64,000 nucleotides of DNA, from assembly GCA_030522415.1 (NCBI GenBank), contig CM060108.1:53918452-53982451 (forward strand). The letters are read 5' to 3'. Source of the stretch: Channallabes apus. Its lineage: Eukaryota > Chordata > Actinopteri > Siluriformes > Clariidae. A model generated the notes under the pieces. It saw only the letters and a program-made list of their open reading frames with translations. It did no database searches and was not told where the DNA came from. A program made the position numbers and the translations under genes. Below, one piece after another: positions 34,501-45,993 of this stretch (position 1 is the stretch's first letter; every line of letters starts with the position of its first letter).

Positions 34501-35319
34501 TGTAGTTTTTATCAGTGTGTCCATGCTGATTATTAAAGAACTTCAAAGTTTAATCAAATTAACAACATTTTCCAAATATATAATCTCAAAGCTTTTGTTG
34601 TTTTGGGTCATGAATGCTGTTTTTAGTTACATTCCATTTTTTTTAAACCACAACTGGAATAACGAAACAACCTAATCATGTATTTATTGCATGCCTCTTC
34701 TTTAAGTAACTCAAACTAGAATTTATTAATGGCAACAATTAAATCTGACTTTGTAAATGAAGGATGTTTTGAAACATAATGCAATAACTAGTTTTATTTT
34801 TTAATTCATTAAAATGACAAAATGTATGGATTGTGTTCAGAGTGATTAAAAATGCAACACATGTTATGATGAGGAAAATCTCCATCTTTTCCATTTCAGG
34901 GATTAAAAAATGATAAAACAAAATAACATTTAACATTAAAAATAATTTCTTTGTACTTGGTCTGGCTTTTAGATAAATTCCTTCCAAATGCCTTTTTGGG
35001 AGATATTCTGTGAAGCAAAACATTTATTTAAATTCTAAAAATGTGCTTTTGGGATCTGGCGACACTCCGCATGCATGCTTAATGACCACATCTATATCAT
35101 GGATTGGAGCAGTGGTGGTAAATCCAACAGGTGTGAAAGAGTCACTTGAGTCCTATTTAAATAAATAAATAATTTAAAATTGCCTAATAAATGAATAAAA
35201 CAATTGTGATTAAAGAACATAATTTATTAATGAATGACCTACATAAATAACAAAAAAAATATGTAACCAATAAAGGTAAAATAAATAATAATAAAAAAAG
35301 AGAATACATGGGATCATAT
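34501..35319. other. AT-rich flank of copy 2, no gene seen
   Basis: Continues the paralogy with 13600-14520. The short frame at 34739-35023 is not conserved in copy 1. Confidence 0.6.
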
Positions 35320-36248
35320 GACAAGAAGTGAGCTTTCAGTCTGGATTTAAAAGTTTCTAATGTGGGTTCTGCTCTAATATTAAGTGGTGAACTGTTACAA
35401 TATTATGGCACAGCGAATCCACGGTCACCTCTGAGCTTTAATCTTGACCTTGGGACAGAGAGGAGTAACTGGATATGAGGGTGAAATTTCTAGATATTGA
35501 ATGTGGTTATAAAAGCTTAGAGATGTACAGAGATTTAAAACCATTCACTGATTGAAAAACAAGTAATACAGTTTAAAAATCTGTAGCGAACCAGCAGCCT
35601 GTGGGGTGATTTTTATACCGTACTCATGTGGTCGTCTTTGCTTTTGCCGAGGAAAAGTCGAGCAGCAGACCTTTGGACAAGCTTTAGGCGAGATTAGAGA
35701 GAGAGAGATGACCGACTGATTCCTGTATATAACGCATTACAATAATTTAGTCATGAATAAAATAAAAACTTTAATTACTTTCTCAAAATTTGTGAATGAT
35801 AAAAATAGATAAATCTTAGCTATAATTCTTATTTGGAAGAAACTAGATTTTTTCAAGTTTCAAAGAACTTCATTAATACCATACACTTTAACCAATGAGT
35901 TAATTTGTTTGTCAGATTTAAAATGATTAATAATTAATCATTGTTAATGATGATTAAATATTAAGCATAAATTCCCTAAAAATGGTTTACTGAAAGGTGC
36001 TAATGGAGCCATGTCACTGCCAAGAGTGACCAAGGAATCCATTTGTCCAAAAGCCTTTTTGATATTTTCCTTTAATTTGAGAACAATTTCATACATCCAA
36101 GCTTTAATTTCATATGAACAAGCCAGAAGGGACTTGATGGCATTTTTTTTGTTTTTTTCCTTAAAGGCAAATAGATCTCAGTCTTGTCAGCATAGCAGTG
36201 AAAAGATATACCATGTTAGTTTATGACGGCACCCAGAAGAAGCATATA
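35320..36248 (-). mobile_element. Old L2-type LINE remnant, copy 2 of the shared insertion
   Basis: Same remnant as 14520-15330, somewhat longer ('ggcacagcgaatccacgg' region retained). No frame survives. Confidence 0.5.
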
Positions 36249-36250
36249 TA

Positions 36251-37871
36251 CAGTGGTGTGAAAAACTATTTGCCCCCCTCCTGATTTCTTATTCTTTTGC
36301 ATGTTTGTCACACAAAATGTTTCTGATCATCAAACACATTTAACTATTAGTCAAAGATAACACAAGTAAACACAAAATGCAGTTTTTAAATGAGGGGTTT
36401 TATTATTTAGGGAGAAAAAAAATCCAAACCTACATGACCCTGTGTGAAAAAGTAATTGCCCCCTGAACCTAATAACTGCTTGGGCCACCCTTAGCAGCAA
36501 TAACTGCAATCAAGCGCTTGCGATAACTTGCAACAAGTCTTTTACAGAGCTCTGGAGGAATTTTGGCCCACTCATCTTTGCAGAATTGTTGTAATTCAGC
36601 TTTATTTGAAGGTTTTCTAGCATGAACCGCCTTTTTAAGGTCATGCCACAACATCTCAATAGGATTCAGGTCAGGACTTTGACTAGGCCACTCCAAAGTC
36701 TTCATTTAGTTTTTCTGCAGCCATTCAGAGGTGGATTTGCTGGTGTGTTTTGGGTCATTGTCCTGCTGCAGCACCCAAGATCACTTCAGCTTAAGTTGAC
36801 GAACAGATGGCCGGACATTCTCCTTCAGGATTTTTTGGTAGACAGTAGAATTCATGGTTCCATCTATCACAGCAAGCCTTCCAGGTCCTGAAGCAGCAAA
36901 ACAACCCCAGACCATCACACTACCACCACCATATTTTACTGTTGGTATGATGTTCTTTTTCTGAAATGCTGTGTTACTTTTACGCCAGATGTAACGGGAC
37001 ACGCACCTTCCAAAAAGTTCAACTTTTGTCTCGTCGGTCCACAAGGTATTTTCCCAAAAGTCTTGGCAATCATTGAGATGTTTATTAGCAAAATTGAGAC
37101 GAGCCTTAATGTTCTTTTTGCTTAAAAGTGGTTTGCGCCTTGGAAATCTGCCATGCAGGCCGTTTTTGCCCAGTCTCTTTCTTATGGTGGAGTCGTGAAC
37201 ACTGGCCTTAATTGAGGCAAGTGAGGCCTGAAGTTCTTTAGATGTTGTCCTGGGGTCTTTTGTGGCCTCTCGGATGAGTTGTCTCTGCGCTCTTGGGGTA
37301 ATTTTGGTCGGCCGGCCACTCCTGGGAAGGTTCACCACTGTTCCATGTTTTTGCCATTTGTGGATAATGGCTCTCACTGTGGTTCGCTGGAGTCCCAAAG
37401 CTTTAGAAATGGCTTTATAACCTTTACCAGACTGATAGATCTCAATTACTTTTGTTCTCATTTGTTCCTGAATTTCTTTGGATCTTGGCATGATGTCTAG
37501 CTTTTGAGGTGCTTTTGGTCTACTTCTCTGTGTCAGGTAGCTCCTATTTAAGTGATTTCTTGATTGAAACAGGTGTGGCAGTAATCAGGCCTGGGGGTGA
37601 CTACAGAAATTGAACTCAAATGTGATAAACCACAGTTAAGTTATTTTTTAACAAGGGGGGCAATCACTTTTTCACACAGGGCCAATGTAGATTTGGAGTT
37701 TTTTTTCTCCCTTAATAACGTAAACCTTCATTTAAAAACTGCATTTTGTGTTCAATTATGTTATCTTTGACTAATAGTTAACGGTTTTTGATGAGCAGAA
37801 ACATTTAAGTGTGACAAGCATGCAAAAGAATAAGAAATCCGGAAGGGGGCAAATAGTTTTTCACACCACTG
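36251..37871 (-). mobile_element. Tc1-like DNA transposon, copy 2 (family T1)
   Basis: Ends CAGTGGTGTGAAAAACTA and its inverse, with TA at 36249-36250 and 37872-37873. Very similar to the 16358 copy but in the opposite orientation. Inserted at the end of the duplication copy 2: copy 1 has the uninterrupted 'gcatatataaataaaagg' at about 15309-15325. Confidence 0.95.
36469..37491 (-). pseudogene. Tc1-like transposase with two in-frame stops
   Basis: The coding frame runs from MPRSKEIQ at 37491. A TGA follows QLKLK (about 36780) and a TAA lies just before MKTLEWPSQ (about 36706-36708); the frame is otherwise the same throughout. The first catalytic Asp (WTDE) precedes the first stop; the QQDN segment lies between the stops and the NPIE segment after the second. 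Ends GGPSSY near 36469. Inactivated differently from copy 1. Confidence 0.9.
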
Positions 37872-37873
37872 TA

Positions 37874-38354
37874 AATAAAAGGAGATGGGACTCAGGTTGG
37901 GACCCAGTGATAAATAAATAAATAGATAAAACTAGTGATTGCATTATGTGTCATGACATCCTTAATTTGCCTTGGTTACCTTGGTTTACTGTGGTATATT
38001 TGATAATTAATGGAAATGTGGTGTTAATGTTTTTCATTTTTCATTTCATTTCATTTTCTATACCGCTTAATCCTGTGTTCAGGGTCGCGGGGGACCTGGA
38101 GCCTATCCCAGGGGACTTCGGGCACTAGGCGGGGTACACCCTGGACAGGGTGCCAATCCATCGCAGGGCGGTGTTAATGTTATAACTGATAAATGTATGT
38201 TGATAAAGTATCTGTGGACATATACTTGGATAAAACATTGAGTACTAAAGGTAAATTAATGATGTCTTGAAACATAATGCAATAATTATTTTAATTAATT
38301 AATTAATTTGTTATTCTTTTTTAATAGCATAAACAATTCATGGGTTGTACCAGA

Positions 38355-38393
<39 letters not shown>

Positions 38394-38430
38394 AATCTTT
38401 ATGAATGAAGGTCTTGTTTGTTAGTGATCT
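37874..38430. other. Non-coding stretch with SINE tail and TA repeat
   Basis: Holds a SINE S1 3' part (38034-38172) and an alternating TA tract (about 38361-38389). No gene seen. Confidence 0.6.
38034..38172 (-). mobile_element. SINE family S1, 3' part
   Basis: Contains 'ttctataccgcttaatcc', 'aggcggggtacaccctgg' and 'ccatcgcaggg'; the tail of ATTTC repeats is at the left, so the element is on the minus strand. Confidence 0.7.
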
Positions 38431-38451
38431 GGCATTAACCAAAGTTAATCA

Positions 38452-39060
38452 CAGTGTGGAAAGTGTTTTGCCAACATGAGAGATTTTAAATCACATGAGT
38501 ACATCCATACAGGAGAGAAGTTGCATCAGTGCTCACAATGTGAAAAGAGTTTTGTTTACATGAGAAATTTGAACCAGCACATCCATACAGTATTGAAGCT
38601 ATATCAGTGCTCACATGTGGAAGTGGTTTCACTAACATAAGTCATTTCCATTATCTCCAGCTTATTCACAAAGAAGAGACACCATATCACTGCTCACAGT
38701 GTGGAAGGGTTTTAAGGTAGAGCGTTTTTTTCCAGCAACATCAACGTATTCACACTGGGGACAAACCGTATGACTATTCACAGTGTGGGAAGAGTTTCTT
38801 TCACAAGTTTTTCTCTCCAGGTTTACCAGCGTCTTCACACTGGGGAGAACTCGTATTATTGCTCATAGTGTGGAAAGAGCAATTTCCAACAACATCAGCG
38901 CATTCACAGAGGAGCCATTTTTTCTCTTAAAAAAACATCTATGCACACATACTGAAGGCAGGGGGAAAATGTATTCTCAAGGTACATGCCCTTGGGCTGC
39001 TTTAGGGCCACAAACTTGGAAACACACAACAAGAAATTGATGGATTAATTGACTGACTAA
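38452..39060 (+). pseudogene. Zinc-finger pseudogene related to genes A and B
   Basis: Broken C2H2 finger remnants in changing frames: 'cagtgtggaaagtgttttgcc' (trimmed), 'cacatccatacag', 'caacatcaacgtattcac'. Several fingers lost their cysteines or are cut by frameshifts and stops. The 3' end ('gtacatgccctt', 'gctgctttagggccacaaac' and following) matches the gene A and B 3' UTR up to about 39180. A decayed third tandem unit; its 5' part is not found. Confidence 0.85.
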
Positions 39061-39197
39061 TACAACGGTGGACCAAGGTTTGGAGATTGTGAATAAATTA
39101 ATGAATATGTTCTTTAATAATTTTAATGTTGTCTGTTCAGTTCAGGGGTCCGAACACCTTAAACATTTCTAACTGTGGCAGCGTCCTTAGTCTGTCC

Positions 39198-39480
39198 TGT
39201 GTACAGTGGAACCTCAGATTGTGAGTAATGCGGTTTGAGAGTGTTCACCAAGACGAGCAAAGATTTTTAGTAAATTTTGGCTTGAAAAACAAACAAGTGC
39301 TGGTTTATGATTACCGATTATCATGTAGCATGTATGCGTTTCTTGCTTTGATGCTGTGCGTCACGTGATATTTAAATTAAAAAAGTTAAAATAAATCCAG
39401 CTAGATAGGCGTTTCCGTTTATGTGCGCAGGCGCTGTGTGTCTATGTGTGTGAATCTAACATAATCTAAATCAGCCCCTC
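39198..39480. mobile_element. Possible mariner/Tigger-type MITE fragment
   Basis: 'tacagtggaacctcag' at 39205-39220 followed by 'gcggtttgagagtgttc' looks like the end of a mariner-type element known in fish, with a TA start. The other end is not seen. Low certainty. Confidence 0.35.
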
Positions 39481-39495
39481 CTCTAATTTGAATTT

Positions 39496-39497
<2 letters not shown>

Positions 39498-39562
<65 letters not shown>
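39498..39562 (+). repeat. (CA)n microsatellite
   Basis: About 32 CA units without interruption. Confidence 0.97.
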
Positions 39563-39568
<6 letters not shown>

Positions 39569-40172
39569 ATTAACAGAAGGACTGTTTTGTCTAAAAAAAT
39601 TGAAAGGAACATGTAAGGTTTTTCTAAAGTTTTGTAGTAGAAGAAGCGAGTTGCTCGGTCTGTCCGCTGTGCTTCGGTAAGCTTTTCTGGCGCCAGGAGA
39701 GATTCAGTGAAACACACACATGTTGTCTGTCAGAAAGGTCTCTGTTTATTAACAGCAAAAGATGGGGTTTATATACATTTGACCAAACGCCTGGGCTATA
39801 GACATATGTTACTACAAAGAGCATGAACCATTGTAAATGTCCTGTTGAGATCCTGAAGAATCAAAGGAGAGGAAGATAGAGGTGTCCATGCAGAGACAGA
39901 TCACAAGATGTTGGCTCGAGTTAGGGGGAGAGGGGGAAGTAGACAGAGGGAGATAGCGAGAGAGGGGAAGAGAGAGAGACATAAAGAGAGTATGGGAAGG
40001 TGAGCGTGGGAGCGTTCACACCTTTAAGAACAGATGCAATAGGAGACAGGAAGATAGCAGCAGGAAAGATTTAACACGTTAATATCAAATCTATGAGGAA
40101 GAGAACAAGAGAGTAGAATCAACTCCTTTATATATAAAATAATTCTAACAGAACATCACTAATCACCTACAA
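39563..40172. other. Non-coding stretch, possible LTR-like minus-strand segment
   Basis: No gene. On the minus strand, 'atataaacccc' (39766-39780), 'ttaataaacagag' (39740-39760), and a 10-bp palindrome ctggcgccag (39689-39698) occur in the order of a TATA box, a polyadenylation signal and a Lys-tRNA-like primer-site start. Purine-rich runs fill 39900-40000. Only suggestive. Confidence 0.3.
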
Positions 40173-43100
40173 TGATGGCGCGGCCACGTCCAGACGCCTT
40201 CCTGATCGCTCCGTACAAACTGTGCGTTTTTTCTTCCTTCTTTCTTTCTTTATTTTACTTTCATTCGCTAATAGTACTTCAGGTTTAGTGACCTATGACA
40301 GTAGAACACTACTGGATATAGGAATTCAGATTTTGGCGCTTACTTATACCACCTTTAAGCCTGACCCATCGTGGCCCTCTGAGATACTACGCTGCTCAGA
40401 CGACAACAACAATGGACGGGACACTAACCCGCGGCGAAGAACAAAGAAGCGTCGAGGGAAACGCGCCGGCGTCCGTAACAGAATGAGAGAACAAGCTCAT
40501 CGCACCCCTCTGCCGAGTATCCTGCTGGCTAATGTACAGTCACTGGAGAATAAGCTTGATGACCTCAGAGCCAGAGTTACTTTCCAGCGAGATATCAGGG
40601 ATTGTAATCTTCTGTGCTTTACAGAAACATGGCTGACCCCCATCGTGCCGGACTGAGTTGTAACCCCATCGGACTCATTCTCTGTGTTCCGCATGGACAG
40701 GACGGCAGAGTCTAACAAAGCTAAAGGTGGTGGTGTGTGCTTCATGGTCAACAAGAAGTGGTGTGATGCGAGGAGTGTTTCCATTCTCTCCAGTAGCTGC
40801 TCGCCTCATTTGGAATATCTGAGTGTTAAGTGTCGTCCTTTCTACCTGCCTCGCGAGTTCACCTCGGTCATTGCCACGGCGGTCTACATCCCACCCCACA
40901 CGGACACAGGCACTGCTCTGTCTGAACTACATGATGTGCTGAGTGAGTTCCAAAACGAACACCCGGACGCAGCGCACATTGTAGCAGGTGACTTTAATAA
41001 AGCAAACCTCAGACAGGTTATGCCAAACTTTCGTCAACATGTTACATGTCCGACGAGGGGACTCAACATTCTGGACCACTGCTACACACCATACAAGCGG
41101 CGCTACAAAGCTGTTTCACATCCAGCATTCGGGAAATCAGACCACAACGCCATTTTCCTCATACCGGAATATCAACAAAGCTTTCGTCGTGAAGCTCCGG
41201 TCATGAGGGAGTTGCAACGCTGGTCTGCCCAATCAGAAGCTACGCTACAGGACGCGCTCGATGACGTAGATTGGGACATGTTCCGAGCATGGAACATGCT
41301 CTAACCCTAACCCTTAGCACGCTCGTAAATGAAGTTGCCCCGACAGTGAGGTTCAAATCGTTTCCGAACCAGAAGCCTTGGGTAGACCGATCGATCCGCG
41401 ATGCTGTGAATGCCTGGACCGCTGCTTATAATGCCGCACTCATCAGCTTCAATATGAGCGCATACAAAGCGGCTTCTTATGGCGTCAGGCGAGCGGTGAG
41501 CGAAGCTAAGGGACGGTTCCAACAGCGAACTGAATCACACTTCCATCAGGGTGACACGCCGCATGTGGCACGGATTCCGCACAATCACGGACTACAAGGT
41601 TGCCAAAGACACCACGACGATCGTCGCCGTCTCTGCATTCGCCAACGAGCTGAATGCATTCTTCGCCCGGTTCGAGGTTAGCCAGGTGGCTAATGCTAGC
41701 AGCCTGGTGACTGAGAATGATGACGTCATCATCGAGGATTGCGTCATCAGCATCGCAGAGCACGACGTTCGCACGGCGCTGAGGAGGGTGAACACCAGGA
41801 AAGCGGCGGGTCCAGATGGCATCTCTGGGCGCCTGCTGCGCTGACCAGCTGTCAGGTGTGTTCAACTGTATCTTTAATGAGTCCCTGGCGAAGTCTGTGG
41901 TCCCGGCGTGTTTCAAGAGATCCACCATTGTCCCCGTGCCCAAGACCAACAAACCCTCATGCCTGAATGACTACCGGCCTGTTGCACTGACATCGATGGT
42001 CATGAAGGTATTTGAGGGTCTGCTAAAAAACATCATCTCCTCCTCCATCCCCAGCTCCATAGATCCACTTCAGTTCGCCTACCGCCCCAACAGATCCACA
42101 GAGGATGCCATCTCCCATGTTCTGCACACCACTCTCAGCCACATGGACAAGAAGCAAGGTAACTATGTGAGATTGCTGTTTATAGATTACAGCTCTGCTT
42201 TCAACACAATAGTGCCTCACAGACTGTTCACAAAGCTGAGAGATCTAGGACTTAACAAACGCTTGTGTGCCTGGGTGTTCCTCTCGGACAGATTTCAAAT
42301 GGTGAGAGTGGGCAAGTGCTTCTCCAGCAGCATCACCATCAACACAGGTGCTCCACAGGGATGTGTTCTCTCTCCACTGCTATACTCTCTTTACACTTCA
42401 GACTGTGTGGCCATGTTCGACTCCAACACCATCGTTAAGTTTGCTGACGATACGGTGGTGCTGGGCTTCATCTCCAACAACGATGAGTCGGCCTACATAG
42501 ATGAAGTGGAGAACCTGGCACTATGGTGTGAAGAAAACTGCCTCCGACTGAACGTCAGTAAGACGAAGGAGCTGGTGGTGGACTTCAGAAGGGGACAACT
42601 GGACCACAAACCCCTCATCATCAATGGAGCTCCAGTGGAGAGAGTGAGCAGCTTCAAGTACTTGGGCGTCCACATCTCCGAGGATCTGACTTGGACTGAG
42701 CATATCTGTGCTCAGACGAAAAGGGCAAAGCAGCGTCTGTACCACCTGAGGCAGTTGAGGAAGTTTGGGGTTTCCCCTGCTGTCCTTAAGGCTTTCTACT
42801 CGGGTGCTGTTGAGAGTATCCTTACACAGAACATTTCATCCTGGTTTGGGAATAGCTGTGTACAGGACAGGAAAGCCCTCCAGAAAGTGATCCGGGCAGC
42901 TGAACGCTGCTCCAGGTTAATCTCCCCTCTATGCAGGACATCTACACCAGGAGATGTAAAACCAGGGCAGCTCGAATCATTAAAGACTTGTCGCACCCCA
43001 ATAACGGACTGTTCAAACTTCTGCATTCAGGCAGAAGGTTCCGGGTCATTATGGCCAAAACGGAGAGACTCAGGAGGAGTTTTTATCCACAGGCGATTAG

Positions 43101-43425
43101 ACTCCTCAACCATGATGGGACACTCTCCCATTCATAAGACTGTACCAGTTCACCCACACACTGCTGTGCTGACATTCCACACTGCACACTGCACTTTAGT
43201 CTGGACTGTAAACATCACTTGCACTAACATTTTATCATGCTCATATACACACTTTATTATTATGTTTACATTTGCACTTTTTTTTTTTTTTTCAATTTCT
43301 ATTTATAGATTATTTCTTTTGTTTCTTGTTATTTGCACAAAGTAGGAGCGGTTCAGGATACATTTCGCTGCGTGTTGTACTTGTATAACTATGCATGTGA
43401 CAAATAAAGAATCTTGAATCTAATG
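40173..43425 (+). mobile_element. LINE with endonuclease and FADD-type reverse transcriptase, end to end but inactive
   Basis: A second LINE family, distinct from L2. From a 5' end shared with the 7.1 kb fragment, the element has an RRRTKKRRGKR basic segment, an endonuclease (LLCFTETWL, VAGDFN, SDHNAIF), and an RT with [24 protein letters not shown] and [11 protein letters not shown]-terminal tail and a 3' end follow ('tgtgacaaataaagaatc'). The clade is unclear: it could be Rex1/Babar-like or I/Nimb-like. There is no separate ORF1. Confidence 0.85.
40222..43137 (+). pseudogene. EN-RT polyprotein of the FADD LINE, frameshifted
   Basis: Pieces: 40222-40656 (in-frame TGA after IVPD); 40684-41304 (ends at a deletion near 41290); 41271-41681 and 41551-41844 (frame changes); 41816-43345 contains most of the RT; the last part returns in another frame at 42931-43137. 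At least four breaks, so it cannot be expressed as one protein. The RT frame itself is long (41816 to about 42920) and has its catalytic FADD. Confidence 0.85.
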
Positions 43426-43554
43426 ACACTCGCGACAGAGCAGTGTTTCTGTGTAGAGCAGAGAGTGTATGTGTGTGTGAAGCTAAGAGGCGGTGGGGGG
43501 GTGTATAGGCGACAGTGTTGGTATGGTAAACAGACCAGACTGTTGCACCTCCTC

Positions 43555-44110
43555 TACCAAAGCAAACCCTGGGGACCATGTTGACCTGGACAATGCAGCA
43601 GTGGTCTACCATCCTGTTCACTGATGAGTGTCGGGTCACCTTGCACAGGAATGATTGTCTTCAGCATTGCTGGAGAAGGTGATATGAGTGATACGCTCAT
43701 ATGAGAGTTCTTAACCTCAGAGATATCATAGAACCCATCATCATTCCCCAGTTCCTTTTCATGGATGATGATGCCCCACCACATCGTGGCAGTATCGTAG
43801 CAGTATTGTCACACTCGACTTCAGAAAGTTGGAGTTCCTCCTGTCCTGAACCCTATAGAGCACGTCTGGGACCAGTTGAAGCAGAGACTGGATGATCGTA
43901 CCCCACCCCCACGTGACCTGGCAGAACTGCGTGTAGCACTTGTGGAAGAGTGGAACGGATTGCCTCAGAACAACATCATGAGGCTAGTGAGGAGATGAGA
44001 CGTCGCTGTCAAGCTGTCATTGCGGCAAATGGTGGAAACCCCCGCTACTGACATTGTCAATTTTTGTTATTTGGGGCTATCCCTGTTATTGTCTAAATTT
44101 TTGGGGTAAT
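43555..44110 (+). mobile_element. Tc1-like transposase fossil
   Basis: Broken frames on the plus strand show FTDECRVTL (first catalytic Asp), and later a NPIEHVWDQLKQRLDDRTPPPRDL-like stretch (third catalytic Glu, trimmed) ending GGNPRY before a stop near 44050. The region with the second catalytic Asp is reduced. The end lies about 44110. No intact ends recognised. Confidence 0.7.
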
Positions 44111-44590
44111 AAATATTAAACTAATGAAAATGGTGTTTCTTCTCATACATTATTAGTAATATCGAAGGAAACTTTTACTTATTTCATGCAAATTCAGTGC
44201 AAATAGGAAAAGCACTCATGTAAATAACAATATCCCTAACGTATTGTGAGTAGTGACTATACTCCTGTCTTCCACAATAAATTTTGAACGTCTCACTGAG
44301 CACTGTTTTGTGTGTTTCGTTGCGGTGTTCTCTGGATAAAGGCGGGACAAGCAGAATACAGGCTGAGCATTGAGTAGACATAAAATTCAAGAAATCCTTA
44401 CAATCTGGGCACTCTGTACAGGATACCTCTAATCAGGTGAGTGCTGCTTATTTATTTTTCTCTATAAGGATAGAGAAGGCACGCTCCCTAGTTTTTGGTG
44501 TCTGGACAATGTATGGGGGAGGATGGTCTTGTGGCTTTTACACCTGTTTAGCATGCACTTGCTTATGAAAAGGTCCTTGAACTGAAGCAG
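44111..44590. other. Non-coding, possible LTR-derived sequence
   Basis: Includes 'cacaataaattttg' (44272-44285) and a later 'atcaggtgagtgctg' (44430) that could be a splice donor. If the downstream frame is a gag relic, this would be its leader; this is not proven. Confidence 0.35.
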
Positions 44591-44669
44591 TGTGGAAGCT
44601 GTATTTTGTTGCCCACTCTTTGTTGTTGTCCGTTTGTTGAAGATGTTTGTTAATTACACATTTAAAAAA

Positions 44670-45270
44670 TGGGTAATAAGAGCACAACCACTTATCTGAA
44701 ATCCTTTTGTGAGCTGCCCATCTGTGCCTGTCTCCCCCGTACCCACAAACGTGGTAAGCTGAGGAAGCGAGGGGACCCTCGCTGAAAGGGTGTTCCTCTG
44801 GAAAGGGAAAGACTCCCAAGAGGGTGTCAGGACGAACTCCTGACAGCCCTCTTTCGGACCTTAGACGATGAAGGTCCGGATGAGAGGTCTCGCCCCAAAC
44901 CTTGACAAGAAAACACTGGGTTTGTTTTCTCCATGGGACCAAAGGGTCCAAAAATCCTTCCACCATCCGTAAGAACGCTAAAGGACATTATTAAGATGCT
45001 CCCTTCTCCCAACAAACCTTTGCATTTTGTTGATATGCTGATAAAGGCTTCTAGGCACTGTCAGCTCATGGGTGCAAATTATCGCTTTATTTATTGCATC
45101 AGTTTTGGGAGATGGGTACGATGAGGCTGATGATGACTTTCTTTGGGATAATTCAATTAAGGCTATGAAACTCTTAAAAGATGAGCTAACTGCCTATCTT
45201 CTTGCACATCAACAAGCTAGTCAGGATCTGTCACAGGTAACTAATTGTAGACAAGAGACATGAGATTATG
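44670..45270 (+). pseudogene. Possible endogenous-retrovirus gag relic
   Basis: An ATG at about 44670 opens MGNKSTTTYL, which has the Gly2 and Ser residues of an N-myristoylation signal as in retroviral matrix proteins. The frame is interrupted by stops (near 44785 and 44898). Other fragments (45072-45263) read as an acidic helix-rich stretch in a different frame. I recognise no capsid motif. It might equally be unrelated. It is broken and no function is claimed. Confidence 0.35.
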
Positions 45271-45492
45271 TCCATGTTTCTCGAAAGGTTCCCGAGAGAC
45301 CTGGACCCTTTTGGGTGGTATGCCCCTAACCCTAAGCTTCTTGAATAATTGTTGAACAGAAATCGTGAAAATTTTTCAATGAAAAGTTTCAATTGTCAGA
45401 TAATTCTACAATGACTATTAAAAGATTAGGCAAGCATGTGAGAACAATGGAAGGAGATGGTATTTTAGAAAGCAAACAAGTGACTTAGAAAT

Positions 45493-45993
45493 ATTGCCAA
45501 GTTAAGGAATATACTGTCACTAAATGATGCGAAAAACTAGGTCATGCTTTTATCACCTCTAGGTTGGATTATTGTAACGCCTTACTGTCTGGTTGTTCAG
45601 CAAGGTGCATAAACAAGCTTCAGTTAATCCAGAATGCAGCAGCGAGAGTCCTCACTCGAACCAGAAGATATGAGCACATCACCCCTATCCTATCCACATT
45701 GCATTGGCTTCCTGTGAAATTTTTTAAATAGATAAATTTTTTTAGTAGATTTTAAAATACTACTATTGACATATTATTAAAACTACAACAGAGGGCAGAG
45801 CTTTTTCTTACAAAGGCACAAAGTTATGGAATAGCCTTTCAAATAGTGTTCAGGACTCAGACACAGTCTCAGTGTTTAAGTCTAGGCTAAAAACCTATTT
45901 ATTTAGCCAAGCATTTTTATAAATAGATTAGCCTTAGGTAAAGGAGCAGATCTGGGGGACTAATGGACGTAGAGTATTATGGTGAACTGGTAT
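45493..45993 (+). mobile_element. L2-A LINE, copy 4, left of the solo LTR
   Basis: Plus strand: decayed RT C-terminal part ('attattgtaacgcctta', 'gcagcagcgagagtcctc', with a gap near 45730-45790) and the beginning of the 3' UTR, up to 'ggtgaactggtat'. Continues at 46519 as 'gtttagatgctgtctt'. Confidence 0.85.

Larger units (their letters stand above)
30150..36250 (+). repeat. Segmental duplication, copy 2 (gene B and downstream flank)
   Basis: Paralogous to 9465-15330. The end of this copy contains a Tc1-like element (36251-37871) whose unoccupied site is in copy 1 at about 15309-15325. Confidence 0.85.

Noticed and set aside
39466..39717. Minus-strand frame with a CV repeat
   Set aside because: It is a translation of the CA microsatellite.
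44538..44966. Minus-strand frame of 142 residues
   Set aside because: No recognisable domain; it overlaps the plus-strand stretch I consider a possible gag relic. Neither is firm.
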